Below are positions 34,708 through 44,853 of a DNA stretch of 64,000 bases, one piece after another. The number at the start of each line of letters is the position of its first letter. Positions within the stretch are counted from its first letter, which is position 1. Made by a program: the position numbers and the translations under genes. Below the pieces are notes generated by a model. It did no database searches. It saw only the letters and a program-made list of their open reading frames with translations, and had not been told where the DNA came from. Origin of the DNA: Sulfurimonas autotrophica DSM 16294 (lineage in GTDB: Bacteria > Campylobacterota > Campylobacteria > Campylobacterales > Sulfurimonadaceae); the NCBI RefSeq assembly GCF_000147355.1, contig NC_014506.1:992001-1056000 (forward strand), read 5' to 3'.

Positions 34708-35843
34708 GTCAAATAAGTACGCCTTGTTATATATGTGAAGAAGAACTTTTAGAAAAGAATTTAAAAATTTTAGAATATGTACAGCAGCAAAGCGGTGCCA
34801 AAATTATTTTGGCACTCAAAGGTTTTGCCATGTGGAGCACTTTTGATTTGGCGGCAAAATATTTAAAAGGCTGCACGGCAAGCGGATTATATGAAGCTAA
34901 ACTCGCACGTGAAGAATTTTGCAAATATAATAAAAATGCAGAAGTTCATACTTATTCCCCGGCCTATAAAGAAGAAGAAATAGAAGAAATAGCCAAAATT
35001 TCTGATCATATAGTCTTTAATTCTCCAAATCAATTACAAAAATATATTTGTAAAGTCAAAGAAATAAATCCAAATATTCATGTTTCGTTAAGAGTTAATC
35101 CTGAAGTTTCATCTTCACCGGTCGATATCTATAACCCATGCGGTTTATACAGCAGACTGGGAACAACACTACAAAATTTTGACGAAAAAGTACTTAAATA
35201 TATAGATGGACTCAATTTTCATGCCCTTTGTGAGCAAAATGCAGATGCACTTGAAGAAGTTTTGGCAGCTTTTGAAGAAAAATTTGCAAAATATTTTACA
35301 AATCTGAAGTATATTAATTTCGGCGGAGGACATCATATTACTAAAAAAGACTATGATGTTGAAAAACTTATTTGGATAATCAAAGAATTTCGAAATAAAT
35401 ATAATGTTGATGTTTATTTAGAACCTGGTGAAGCAGTCGGTTGGGAAACAGGCTATCTTGAATCGACAGTTTTAGATGTGTTTGAAAACGGTATGAATAT
35501 AGCTATACTTGATACATCGGCAGAAGCTCATATGCCTGATACATTGGCAATGCCGTATCGAGCAGAGGTTAGAGGTGCCGGCGTGGCAAATGAGAAAAAA
35601 TATACCTATCGATTAGGGGGAAATACCTGTCTTGCCGGAGATATTATGGGTGATTATTCTTTTGATGCACCTTTACATGTAGGCGATACTATTATATTTG
35701 AAGATCAAATTCATTATACTTTTGTGAAAAATACTACTTTTAACGGTGTTAAGCTTCCATCTTTGGCAATAAAGCGTAAGAATGGAGAGATTGAGATTAT
35801 AAAAGAGTTTGGGTACGAAGATTATAAAAATAGGCTTTCATAA
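34704..35843 (+). CDS. nspC: Carboxynorspermidine decarboxylase
   Basis: A PLP enzyme of the alanine racemase-fold decarboxylase group, 379 residues. The PLP lysine is in LALKGFAMW. The segment GLNFHALCEQ and the Gly-rich FGGGHHITK bind the cofactor phosphate, and EPGEAVGW and the Cys-containing GNTCLAGD are the C-terminal active-site motifs. It removes CO2 from carboxynorspermidine or carboxyspermidine to give the triamine. It overlaps the second HDOD gene by four bases. Confidence 0.94.
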   Translation: MSQISTPCYICEEELLEKNLKILEYVQQQSGAKIILALKGFAMWSTFDLAAKYLKGCTASGLYEAKLAREEFCKYNKNAEVHTYSPAYKEEEIEEIAKISDHIVFNSPNQLQKYICKVKEINPNIHVSLRVNPEVSSSPVDIYNPCGLYSRLGTTLQNFDEKVLKYIDGLNFHALCEQNADALEEVLAAFEEKFAKYFTNLKYINFGGGHHITKKDYDVEKLIWIIKEFRNKYNVDVYLEPGEAVGWETGYLESTVLDVFENGMNIAILDTSAEAHMPDTLAMPYRAEVRGAGVANEKKYTYRLGGNTCLAGDIMGDYSFDAPLHVGDTIIFEDQIHYTFVKNTTFNGVKLPSLAIKRKNGEIEIIKEFGYEDYKNRLS

Positions 35844-35851
35844 TTTTTGTG

Positions 35852-36859
35852 TTAAAGTTTATTGCCAAAATTACCGAAATAGATATTTATTAAAAACGTT
35901 ATTGCATAGTTAGCTTGATAATCGTTTTCTTTATGAAAGTTTAGTGAAGGGCTTATCTCATAAAAAAACCATTTTTTCCATACGTTTTTTCTGAAATTCA
36001 CTACAGTGGTATAATTATTTATGCCACTATACTCTTGGGAAGATAGATTCATTTTATATTTTGTATTTCCAGAAAATATTTCAGATATATTTAGAGCAGT
36101 CTTTTTGTTGAAATTCCAGTAATATTGAGCAGAAATATCATAATCCATTCCTGTCAGTTTTGTTCGTGTCTCTCTATGTAAAGCAATTCTAAAGAGTGCT
36201 TTATCCATGAGTGTTCTGTCAAAATAAAGATACGTGGCTTCTTTGAAATCATCTTTTGTCGAATATTCGAAAATTTGCATCGGTTCTATTTCCCAGTTGC
36301 CAGTAGTAAATTTTTTAAAATATCGGGCTCTGATAAATGGGTATAATCTCCTAATTCCTATCGAGTACTTACTCTGAATCTTATAGTAGTCTGCTCTAAA
36401 ATATTCCATTCCCACTTCGGTATGTGAATCTTTATTTCCTTCTATATTAGTATTGGTATTACTCTCATTCACGCTTTTTATAAAGAGGTTAAGTTTTTTA
36501 TTTGTTCGTTTTAAAGCAATATGTGCATTGACACTCATTGTGTTGGTATGCCCATATTTAGATTGAAACTTGGTATTGAAATTTACACTCACAAATGATT
36601 CATCTGTTTCATTTATATATTTTTCATTTTTAAAGAAATTATCAATAGCATTAGTTGAATTTTTAGAATTATCACGTTTATTCTGTGCATTTTTATCTGT
36701 AAAAAGTGTATTTATTCCTTGGTCTAAAGTGCTTGAATAATCCGTTACTTTGTTCGAAATTATTTTATGTGTTGTATCAATATAGGATGAATTAGTATCT
36801 ACATCCTCAGCATAAAGGTTAAAGAGGTATAGACAACAAAGTAATAAAATAAGTTTCAT
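35852..36859 (-). CDS. Probable outer-membrane barrel protein, hypothetical
   Basis: A protein of 335 residues from the chosen start at 36859, where AGGAAA stands upstream and the signal peptide MKLILLLCCLYLFNLYA begins; the frame reaches back to 36889. After a low-complexity Ser/Thr/Asn segment (residues 20-90), the rest shows alternating aromatic and polar residues like an outer-membrane barrel (SVNFNTKFQSKY, KKTALNISEIFSGN, NYAITFLINIYFGNFG). I do not recognise the family. It converges on nspC with eight bases between the stops and is divergent from the methyltransferase gene. Confidence 0.68.
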   Translation of the reverse strand: MKLILLLCCLYLFNLYAEDVDTNSSYIDTTHKIISNKVTDYSSTLDQGINTLFTDKNAQNKRDNSKNSTNAIDNFFKNEKYINETDESFVSVNFNTKFQSKYGHTNTMSVNAHIALKRTNKKLNLFIKSVNESNTNTNIEGNKDSHTEVGMEYFRADYYKIQSKYSIGIRRLYPFIRARYFKKFTTGNWEIEPMQIFEYSTKDDFKEATYLYFDRTLMDKALFRIALHRETRTKLTGMDYDISAQYYWNFNKKTALNISEIFSGNTKYKMNLSSQEYSGINNYTTVVNFRKNVWKKWFFYEISPSLNFHKENDYQANYAITFLINIYFGNFGNKL

Positions 36860-36948
36860 AACAAAATTTCCTAAAGAGTTATATTTCAAGATATATATAA
36901 TAAAATTTCTATATAATAATCTATAAAAAGATTATAGCAAGGTTTACT

Positions 36949-37503
36949 ATGCAAGAAGATAAAGAACGTTGGAATATACGCCATGTTGAAAAGCCAATGC
37001 GAACAAATGTGGAACCGATTGTCGAAAAATATGTAGAGATGGCAAATGTGGGCAAAGCTTTGGATATTGCTTGCGGAGTTGGTAGGAATACACATTTTTT
37101 GGCAGAAAAAGGCTTTAGTGTTGATGCGGTTGATTTGAGTGATTATGCGCTTTCTCAAGTGAAAAATGATGCAAAAATAAAAAAAATAGAAGTTGATTTA
37201 GATAGTTATAATTTGCAGAAAAATGAGTATGATTTGATTGTAAATATTAACTATCTCAGTAGACGATTGCTCCCTCAAATTAAAGAAGCACTTAAACCAA
37301 ACGGTTTACTGATATTTGAAACTTTTATTGTGGCGCACGGTGATTTTAATCAACCGGCAAACCCTGAATATCTTTTAAGAGTCAATGAACTTTTACATGC
37401 CTTTATCGGACTTGATATTGTTTACTATGAAGAAAAAGATGACATAAACCTAAGAGGTGAAAATACTCGTGTTGCCTCTCTTGTTGCCAGAAAAAGATGC
37501 TAA
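36949..37503 (+). CDS. Class I SAM-dependent methyltransferase
   Basis: A 184-residue methyltransferase of Methyltransf_11/TehB type. Motif I is ALDIACGVGRNTHFLAEKG, motif II VDAVDLSD, and motif IV DLIVNINYLSRRLL. The C-terminal part (YLLRVNELLHAF...LVARKR) resembles TehB-like proteins, which methylate small oxyanions such as tellurite or thiols. The substrate cannot be read from the sequence. AAGG precedes the ATG. It is followed directly by a DNA glycosylase gene. Confidence 0.87.
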   Translation: MQEDKERWNIRHVEKPMRTNVEPIVEKYVEMANVGKALDIACGVGRNTHFLAEKGFSVDAVDLSDYALSQVKNDAKIKKIEVDLDSYNLQKNEYDLIVNINYLSRRLLPQIKEALKPNGLLIFETFIVAHGDFNQPANPEYLLRVNELLHAFIGLDIVYYEEKDDINLRGENTRVASLVARKRC

Positions 37504-37516
37504 GAGCTTTGTTTAC

Positions 37517-38119
37517 ATGTACAGTAATTCTTTAGAAATATACAATTTTTTACAAGAGAAAAGTTTACTGCAAAATTCTCCAAAACAGTGGTGGCCAAAT
37601 GCCGGAACATTTGAAGTGGTGGTGGGTGCAATTTTAACGCAAAATACAACTTGGAAAAATGTAGAAAAATCTTTAAAAAATTTAAAAAATTATATGGATT
37701 TAGATGCTTTTACCTCTTTACATGTAAAGGTACTAAAGGAGCAAATACGCCCAAGCGGATTTTACAATCAAAAAGCTCCAAGACTTTTGGCACTTGCTGC
37801 AAATATTAAAAATGAATTTCATGATTTTGAAACATTTCAACAAGAGGTGACAAGAGAATGGTTGCTTTTACAAAAGGGCATAGGAGAAGAGAGTGCAGAT
37901 GCTATTCTTTGTTATGGCTGTTTTAGAAATGAAATGGTTGTGGACAGTTACACGAAAAGGCTGTTAAAAACATTTGATATCGAATTTAAATCCTATAAAC
38001 AATATAAAGAGTTTTTACAATATGATTTAGAAAAGGCCTTTACATGTAAAGAACTAAATCTGGTCTATTCACGATTTCACGGTATGATTGTAGAATATAA
38101 CAAACTGTATAAATTATAA
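37517..38119 (+). CDS. magIII: MagIII-type 3-methyladenine DNA glycosylase
   Basis: An HhH-GPD superfamily DNA glycosylase, about 200 residues. AFEVVVGAILTQNTTWKNV-like N-terminal sequence, the helix-hairpin-helix LLLQKGIGEESADAILCYG, and the catalytic Asp in VVDSYTKRLL are present. The four cysteines of an iron-sulfur cluster found in endonuclease III are absent, as in Helicobacter MagIII, which removes 3-methyladenine. I use the ATG at 37517 (MYSNSLEIYNFLQ); the frame runs back to 37457 inside the methyltransferase gene, but without a ribosome site. Its stop overlaps the recO stop by six bases. Confidence 0.88.
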   Translation: MYSNSLEIYNFLQEKSLLQNSPKQWWPNAGTFEVVVGAILTQNTTWKNVEKSLKNLKNYMDLDAFTSLHVKVLKEQIRPSGFYNQKAPRLLALAANIKNEFHDFETFQQEVTREWLLLQKGIGEESADAILCYGCFRNEMVVDSYTKRLLKTFDIEFKSYKQYKEFLQYDLEKAFTCKELNLVYSRFHGMIVEYNKLYKL

Positions 38120-38752
38120 TCCTTCAAGCAATACACTCCAAAGTCTGTTTACTTCTGTATTACTAAGAAACAGAGAAGATTTGTTTTCAAAGAGTTCGTT
38201 GAGCCCTTTTTTATTGATGGCCAAAGTATGTGAGCACTGTTCATGTGTCGGCAGGTATGCACGTAAAAGAGAAACATCTTCTTCGATTTTTTTAGAACAT
38301 AAAAAACAGTGCATATCTTTATGCAGCCGTCCCTCATGCTCTAAAAGTTTGACATAGGCTTCAACGGCTACGCGTTTAGGATTTTGTTTGTCCCAGTTTT
38401 TCGACGCCTGTTCTACCAAGTCAAAATAAAAAGAACCGATATCTTCAGAATCTTTAAGATGTTTATAAAAAAGACCCAAAAAATCTTGCCATAAACGTAA
38501 AAGTTTATAATCATTGATCCAACTATATCCGATATGTATAACATCTTTAAGTCTTGCTATAGTAGATTTGGCAGATGCCTCTGTTTCATAATCAATTTTA
38601 AAACCGAGATTTATAACTCCATGGCGTGCACCATAGAACCTATAAAGGGTATCTAAGCTCTTTTGTGATAAAATACTTACTATTAAATCTTCATCTTTGA
38701 CACGATTTAAGTTGATGATAAAACCTTGCACCTCATTGCTTCCTATATACAC
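38114..38752 (-). CDS. recO: Recombination mediator RecO
   Basis: A 212-residue DNA repair protein that loads RecA with RecR on single-stranded DNA. The N-terminal OB fold begins VQGFIINLNRVKDEDLIVSIL. The helical part follows, then a reduced zinc site (CFLC ... EQC). The divergent sequence is like the RecO proteins of Campylobacterota. It is convergent with the glycosylase gene and divergent from gltB across a 160-base promoter region. Confidence 0.85.
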   Translation of the reverse strand: MYIGSNEVQGFIINLNRVKDEDLIVSILSQKSLDTLYRFYGARHGVINLGFKIDYETEASAKSTIARLKDVIHIGYSWINDYKLLRLWQDFLGLFYKHLKDSEDIGSFYFDLVEQASKNWDKQNPKRVAVEAYVKLLEHEGRLHKDMHCFLCSKKIEEDVSLLRAYLPTHEQCSHTLAINKKGLNELFENKSSLFLSNTEVNRLWSVLLEGL

Positions 38753-38910
38753 ACTTTGTGAATTTTTTTAAAATATTTTACAGTTATTATGCTTATTTAA
38801 ACCAAAAGAAAGTATAATTTATCTGCTTTGTCTTAAATAGACTAAGTTTCTTTAAAAAGAGATTAAATTTATATGTTTTTCGTATAAAATTTACAAATTT
38901 GGGAGTTGAA

Positions 38911-41900
38911 ATGATTGAACATCATGATTTATTAAGATCATTTAAGGATAATTGTGGTTTTGGTCTTGTTGCCAATATCAAAAACAGACCTTCACATAAA
39001 GTGCTTAATGATGCAGTTACTGCATTAGAGCGTATGATGCACCGCGGTGCTGTTGCTGCAGATGGAAAAACAGGGGACGGAAGCGGTTTACTTCTTTCTA
39101 TGCCGGAAGAATTTTTGAGAGCAGAAGCAGAAGCCAAAGGTATCGAATTGCCGAGTCAGTTTGCAGTGGCTAGTATTTTTACAAAGAATAAAAAACAGTT
39201 AGATGCTCTAGAAGCAATTTGCCAAAATAACGATTTAAAAGTAGTACTTTCTCGTGATGTACCGGTTAACACCAATGCACTGGGTGATCAAGCACTTGTT
39301 TCACTGCCTCATATTGTACAGCTTTTTATCGTTCCTAACTCAATCATGGCAACAAACAGATTTGATGCTCTTTTATATCTTTCTCGCAAAGAAGCCGAAC
39401 ATGAACTCGGCAGTGACAGAGATTTTTATATAGCTTCTATGAGTTCAAAAGTTCTTTCTTATAAAGGACTTGTTATGCCTACGCATATTAAAGAATTTTA
39501 CATAGATTTACAAAATGAAAACTTTAAAATATCTTTTTCACTTTTTCACCAAAGATTTTCAACAAACACGCTTCCCCAATGGCGTCTTGCACAGCCGTTT
39601 CGTGCCGTGGCTCATAATGGAGAGATTAATTCTGTTGAGGCAAACCGTATCAATGTTGCTATTAAATCAGAATCAATCAAAAGTGAAGTGTTTAGTGATG
39701 AAGAAATTAAAAGACTGCTTCCTATTTTACAGCCTGATTCTTCTGACAGTGCTTCAGCCGATAACTTTTTTGAATTTTTAATTGTCAATGGAATGGATTT
39801 TTTCAAGGCTGTACGTGCAGTGATTCCTGCTGCATGGCAAAATGCTCCGCATATGGATCCTGAACTTCGTGCATTTTATGAATATTATTCAACTGTTTTT
39901 GAAGCATGGGACGGTCCGGCAGCATTTTCAGTTACAGACGGCAGATATATCGGATGTGTACTTGACAGAAACGGTTTACGCCCTTCTAAATATATAGTAA
40001 CAAAAGATGATAACCTTTTAATAGCTTCAGAATACGGTGTTGTTGACATTTCCGAAGAAGATATAAAAGAGCGTGGACGTCTGCAGTCAGGTGAAATGCT
40101 TGGACTTGATCTGAAATTCGGAAAACTTCTTAAAAGTCACCAAATTGATGATTATTTAAAAGGTGCCAACCCTTATATGAAGTGGCTCAATGAGCATATG
40201 ATTTACTTGCAAGAGCATGTAGAAGAACAGTATAGTACATGTAGAGAGATGGATGAAGATGCTTTAATAAGAAGACAGCGATATTTTAATGTGACACAAG
40301 AAATCGTAGAACAAGTCATTGAACCTATGATAAAAGAGGGCAAAGAGGCAGTCGGTTCTATGGGTGATGACACTCCACTTGCGGCTTTTTCACAAAAACA
40401 ACGAAATTTTACAGACTTTTTCAAACAAAAATTTGCTCAGGTGACAAATCCGCCGATAGATTCTATTCGTGAAAAAGTTGTTATGAGTTTAAATACAGGT
40501 TTCGGTGAAGTGCACAATATTTTAGATGAAATTCCGTCACATGCACATAGATTAAAATCTATTTCTCCGATTATTACAAGTGAAAAACTTGAAGTTCTTA
40601 AATCATTCGGTGAGGAAACATCTCCTAGATATCAAGAATTTTACAAAAATGCTACTTTCTCAACCGCATATAAGTCAGACTTAAAAGCTTCACTGGAAAG
40701 CTTAGTTAAAAAAGTAATTTCAGCAGTTGAAAATGATGGAATAAGAATAGTTATTTTAGATGACAGTGAGTTTAGCGAAGAGAACAAAGTTATTCCAATG
40801 GCAATGGCGATAGGGCGTTTAAACATTGCTCTACTCAAAGCAAAAGTACGCCATTTGGTCTCTTTGATTGCTTCAACAGGTGAAGTTATTGATTCACACA
40901 GTGCGGCAGTACTGCTCGGTTATGGTGCCTCTGCGATTTACCCTAATGTACTTTTTGCAACAATTGCATCACAGCTTGAAAGATCAAAATCATTAAATCT
41001 AACATGCGCAGATGCTTATAAATCTGTACACACGGCACTTAACAGCGGACTTTTGAAAATTATGTCAAAAATGGGTATTGCAACTATTGCTTCATATAGA
41101 AATTCCGGTCTTTTTGATGTAATGGGGCTCCATAAAGATATAGTAAAAGAGTGTTTTGAAACGTCTAACTGTACGCTTAGCGGACTCACATACAGTGATA
41201 TTGATGAGAGACTTGAAAAAGCGCATAAAGCTGCTTTTAAAACGAATGGCTTTAATAAAATATTCCCATTGAATATCGGTGGATATTATAAGTTTTATAC
41301 AGGGCAGGAACACCATGATTTCGGTCCTGCAGTTATTCATGCTATTCATGATGTCTCTAAAAATCCTTCACAGGAAAATTTTGACAAATTGAAAAATCTC
41401 GTTAATAAACGCGGATTAAAATTTATTCGTGATTTCTTTGATTTAAAATCAGATAGAAAACCGATTGATATCTCGGAAGTTGAATCAAAAGAGCTTATAT
41501 TTAAACGTTTTGCCTCGGCAGCGATGAGTTTAGGCTCTATCTCTCCTGAAGCCCATGAAACAATTGCTATTGCAATGAACAGAATCGGAGGTCAATCAAA
41601 TTCTGGTGAAGGAGGGGAAGATAAAGCACGTTTTGGAACCGAGAGAGTTTCAAAAATTAAACAGGTGGCATCTGGACGTTTTGGTGTTACTCCTGCATAT
41701 CTTCGTTCAGCAGAGGAAATTCAAATTAAAGTAGCACAAGGTGCAAAACCTGGTGAGGGAGGGCAGCTTCCTGGTCATAAAGTGACACCGTTAATCGGTA
41801 AACTGCGTCATACTGTGCCGGGTGTTACACTGATTTCACCGCCGCCACATCATGATATTTATTCTATTGAGGATTTGGCACAGCTTATTTTTGATATGAA

Positions 41901-43350
41901 ACAGGTAAACCCTAAAGCACGCATTGCTGTAAAACTTGTATCTACTGTTGGCGTTGGAACCATTGCAGCAGGTGTTGCAAAAGCGTATGCAGATAAAATT
42001 ATTATATCTGGTGGAGACGGCGGTACAGGTGCTGCACCGTTAAGTTCTATTAAATTTGCCGGAAATCCTTGGGAAATCGGTCTCTCTGAAGCACATAACG
42101 CTCTCAAAGCAAATAATCTTCGTGGTCTTGTTGAAGTACAAACAGACGGTGGATTAAAAACAGGACTTGACATTGTAAAAGCCGCTCTTTTAGGTGCTGA
42201 ATCTTTTGCATTCGGTACAGGTGTTTTAACGATTGTCGGCTGTAAAATGCTTCGTATCTGTCATGTCAACAAATGTTCAGTGGGTATTGCAACACAAAAT
42301 GAAAAACTTCGCCAAGAGTTCTTTAAAGGACATGTTGATCAGGTTATAAACTACTTCACATATCTTGCTGAAGATGTAAGAGCAATTATGGCTGAACTTG
42401 GCTACAAAACAATGGAAGAGATGATAGGCCGTGTTGATTTACTCGCGGTTAAAGATGATACATTTGCAAAGAAATTTGATTTTTCTGCTGTTTTACATGA
42501 AGAAGAGGGTGTAAATACTCATCAGCAGCCGTTTAATCCTCCATTTGATGATAACGAGTTTGAAAAAGATGTGCTCAAAGAAGCTATGAATGCAATTAAA
42601 CATCCAGAACACCCGATAAGAATTCAAAGAGAAATTCAAAATATTCATAGAAGTTTTGGTGCACGTATCTCTGGCGAAATTGCACAGTATTACGGTGATG
42701 AGGGACTCAAGCAAGATACTATTAAAATAAGTCTCAGCGGTGTAGCAGGTCAGGCACTTGGTGCATTTTTGATTCCGGGTGTTTCAATTTATCTTGATGG
42801 TGTAGCAAATGATTACATTGGAAAAGGTATGCACGGTGGTAAAATAATTATAACATCACAAAATGAGGGTGAACAATTCTCTGCAGGTGGAAATACGTGT
42901 CTTTACGGTGCCACAGGCGGTAAACTTTACATTTCAGGAAGTGTCGGTGAGCGTTTTGCTGTTCGTAACTCAGGTGCATTTGCAATCGTTGAAGGTACGG
43001 GAGACAATGCTTGTGAGTATATGACAGGTGGTGTGGTTGTAATTCTTGGAAAAACTGGTATTAACTTTGGTGCCGGAATGACAGGCGGTGTAAGTTTTGT
43101 TTATGATGAAGATCATAATTTTATAGAAAATGTCAATGGTGAACTTGTTGAAGCCGTAAGAATTGATACGGATGAAGGTGATGAAGCAAGACATTATTTA
43201 AAACGTTTACTAAAAGATTATTTAGTAGAAACAAAAAGTCAAAAAGCACAGGATTTACTTGAGAACTTTAGAGTAGAAGTAAGAAACTTCTGGCTGGTAA
43301 AACCTAAAAACTTAACAAAACTACCTCTTAATCTAGAGAACGGAGACTAA
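38911..43350 (+). CDS. gltB: Glutamate synthase large subunit
   Basis: A 1479-residue enzyme that transfers the amide of glutamine to 2-oxoglutarate. The class II amidotransferase domain begins with Cys in FKDNCGFGLVANI near residue 15, which should become the N-terminus after processing. The central domain, the FMN-binding alpha/beta barrel with PGEGGQLPGHKV and GGDGGTGAAPLSS, and the iron-sulfur cysteines in CKMLRICHVNKCSVG follow, then the C-terminal beta-helix (GATGGKLYISG). I chose the ATG at 38911 because GGGAG stands six bases before it; a TTG at 38899 would overlap that signal. gltD follows after one base. Confidence 0.97.
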   Translation: MIEHHDLLRSFKDNCGFGLVANIKNRPSHKVLNDAVTALERMMHRGAVAADGKTGDGSGLLLSMPEEFLRAEAEAKGIELPSQFAVASIFTKNKKQLDALEAICQNNDLKVVLSRDVPVNTNALGDQALVSLPHIVQLFIVPNSIMATNRFDALLYLSRKEAEHELGSDRDFYIASMSSKVLSYKGLVMPTHIKEFYIDLQNENFKISFSLFHQRFSTNTLPQWRLAQPFRAVAHNGEINSVEANRINVAIKSESIKSEVFSDEEIKRLLPILQPDSSDSASADNFFEFLIVNGMDFFKAVRAVIPAAWQNAPHMDPELRAFYEYYSTVFEAWDGPAAFSVTDGRYIGCVLDRNGLRPSKYIVTKDDNLLIASEYGVVDISEEDIKERGRLQSGEMLGLDLKFGKLLKSHQIDDYLKGANPYMKWLNEHMIYLQEHVEEQYSTCREMDEDALIRRQRYFNVTQEIVEQVIEPMIKEGKEAVGSMGDDTPLAAFSQKQRNFTDFFKQKFAQVTNPPIDSIREKVVMSLNTGFGEVHNILDEIPSHAHRLKSISPIITSEKLEVLKSFGEETSPRYQEFYKNATFSTAYKSDLKASLESLVKKVISAVENDGIRIVILDDSEFSEENKVIPMAMAIGRLNIALLKAKVRHLVSLIASTGEVIDSHSAAVLLGYGASAIYPNVLFATIASQLERSKSLNLTCADAYKSVHTALNSGLLKIMSKMGIATIASYRNSGLFDVMGLHKDIVKECFETSNCTLSGLTYSDIDERLEKAHKAAFKTNGFNKIFPLNIGGYYKFYTGQEHHDFGPAVIHAIHDVSKNPSQENFDKLKNLVNKRGLKFIRDFFDLKSDRKPIDISEVESKELIFKRFASAAMSLGSISPEAHETIAIAMNRIGGQSNSGEGGEDKARFGTERVSKIKQVASGRFGVTPAYLRSAEEIQIKVAQGAKPGEGGQLPGHKVTPLIGKLRHTVPGVTLISPPPHHDIYSIEDLAQLIFDMKQVNPKARIAVKLVSTVGVGTIAAGVAKAYADKIIISGGDGGTGAAPLSSIKFAGNPWEIGLSEAHNALKANNLRGLVEVQTDGGLKTGLDIVKAALLGAESFAFGTGVLTIVGCKMLRICHVNKCSVGIATQNEKLRQEFFKGHVDQVINYFTYLAEDVRAIMAELGYKTMEEMIGRVDLLAVKDDTFAKKFDFSAVLHEEEGVNTHQQPFNPPFDDNEFEKDVLKEAMNAIKHPEHPIRIQREIQNIHRSFGARISGEIAQYYGDEGLKQDTIKISLSGVAGQALGAFLIPGVSIYLDGVANDYIGKGMHGGKIIITSQNEGEQFSAGGNTCLYGATGGKLYISGSVGERFAVRNSGAFAIVEGTGDNACEYMTGGVVVILGKTGINFGAGMTGGVSFVYDEDHNFIENVNGELVEAVRIDTDEGDEARHYLKRLLKDYLVETKSQKAQDLLENFRVEVRNFWLVKPKNLTKLPLNLENGD

Positions 43351-43351
43351 A

Positions 43352-44734
43352 ATGCGTGAATATTTAAATACTGAAAGAATTGAGGCGGCAAAGAGACTGG
43401 TTGTTGACAGAACCAAAGATTTTGGTGAAATTTATGAAGTCTTCGACAAAGATGAAGCAGCAACGCAGAGTGAGCGATGTATTCAATGCGGGGATCCGTT
43501 TTGTTTAAATAAATGTCCTTTACACAATTATATTCCTCAATGGCTGAAATCTATAGCTGAAAAAGATTTGGAATTTGCATTTAAGCTCTCAAATGAGCCT
43601 TCTCCATTCCCTGAAGTAATGGGAAGAGTATGTCCTCATGACAGACTTTGTGAAGGTGATTGTACACTAAATGACGGTCACGGTGCTATTACTATCGGTT
43701 CTGTTGAAACACATATCACAGAATTAGGCTTCAAAGCAGGGTACAAACCTGAGTTTCCGGGTATTACAACTGATAAAAAAGTTGCGGTTATAGGAAGCGG
43801 ACCGGCAGGCCTTTCCGCTGCAACCTATCTTTTACGTTCTGGAGTTGCTGTTACAATGTATGAAAGAAGTGACCGTGCAGGCGGGCTTTTAACATATGGT
43901 ATTCCTAACTTCAAGCTTGATAAAAAGGTAGTTGAGAGACGTATAAAACTGCTAGAAGAGGCAGGACTAAAACTGGTACTCAACAGTGAAGTAGGGCGTG
44001 ATATTGATTTTGAGACTATAGCTAATGAGCATGATGCAATGTTCATCGGTGTCGGTGCTACAAAAGCCAAAAGTGCTAGAATTACGGGTGAAAATGCTTC
44101 AAATGTTTATAAAGCCATGGATTATTTGACTAATATTCAAAGAAAAAATTTCAAACAAACATATGATAAAAAATTTGACTTTAAAGATCTAAATGTAGTT
44201 GTCATCGGCGGCGGTGATACGGCTATGGATTGTTTAAGAACTGCAAAACGTGAAGGTGCAAAATCTGTTACATGTTTATACCGTCGCGATGAAAAGAATA
44301 TGCCGGGATCTAAAAAAGAGTATAAAAATGCTATGGAAGAGGGTGTAGATTTTACATTTTTAGTTTCTCCAAAAGAGATTATAGTAAATGAGCAGGGACG
44401 TGCTGTAGCTGTAGAAGTTGTTAAAACAACCTTAGGTGCAAAAGATGAATCTGGACGTCAATGTATGGAAGAAATTAAAGGTTCTGCATACAGAGTAAAT
44501 GCCGATGTAGTTATAATGTCACTTGGATTTGATCCTGTTGTTCCGCCTTTCTTGGCTGAAAACGGTATAGAGACAAATTCATGGGGTGGGATTATTGTAG
44601 ATGAAGAAACACATGAGACAACAACACCCGGTATATATGCCGGCGGTGACTGTTTCCGCGGTGCTGATTTGGTTGTAACGGCAGCTTTTGACGGTCGTGA
44701 AGCAGCTAGAAGTATCATAGACTCTTTACTCTAA
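43352..44734 (+). CDS. gltD: Glutamate synthase small subunit
   Basis: A 460-residue FAD/NADPH flavoprotein that feeds electrons to GltB. The N-terminal iron-sulfur region has CIQCGDPFCLNKCPLHN and later CPHDRLCEGDC. The FAD motif is IGSGPAGLSAA, the NADPH motif VVIGGGDTAMDC, and the final FAD segment GIYAGGDCFRGADLVV. The gene starts two bases after the gltB stop. A strong terminator hairpin follows. Confidence 0.97.
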   Translation: MREYLNTERIEAAKRLVVDRTKDFGEIYEVFDKDEAATQSERCIQCGDPFCLNKCPLHNYIPQWLKSIAEKDLEFAFKLSNEPSPFPEVMGRVCPHDRLCEGDCTLNDGHGAITIGSVETHITELGFKAGYKPEFPGITTDKKVAVIGSGPAGLSAATYLLRSGVAVTMYERSDRAGGLLTYGIPNFKLDKKVVERRIKLLEEAGLKLVLNSEVGRDIDFETIANEHDAMFIGVGATKAKSARITGENASNVYKAMDYLTNIQRKNFKQTYDKKFDFKDLNVVVIGGGDTAMDCLRTAKREGAKSVTCLYRRDEKNMPGSKKEYKNAMEEGVDFTFLVSPKEIIVNEQGRAVAVEVVKTTLGAKDESGRQCMEEIKGSAYRVNADVVIMSLGFDPVVPPFLAENGIETNSWGGIIVDEETHETTTPGIYAGGDCFRGADLVVTAAFDGREAARSIIDSLL

Positions 44735-44740
44735 TAATTC

Positions 44741-44779
44741 AAACAGATTTACTCATTTTTAATGGGTAAATTTGTTTTT
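44741..44779 (+). terminator. Rho-independent terminator after gltBD
   Basis: AAACAGATTTACTCATT (44741-44757) pairs with AATGGGTAAATTTGTTT (44761-44777) through a three-base loop, with two G-T wobbles, and runs into TTTTTC. It ends the gltBD transcript. Confidence 0.85.
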
Positions 44780-44814
44780 CTTCTAAAAAAATTCTTCAAA
44801 ATCAGCATTAATTT

Positions 44815-44822
44815 GCTATAAT
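44815..44822 (+). promoter_or_regulatory. Extended -10 promoter of accD
   Basis: TGCTATAAT has an extended TG and a perfect -10 TATAAT at 44817-44822, about 30 bases before the accD start and just after the gltBD terminator. Confidence 0.6.
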
Positions 44823-44853
44823 AGAGTCTATTTATATAATTTAAGGATTTTTT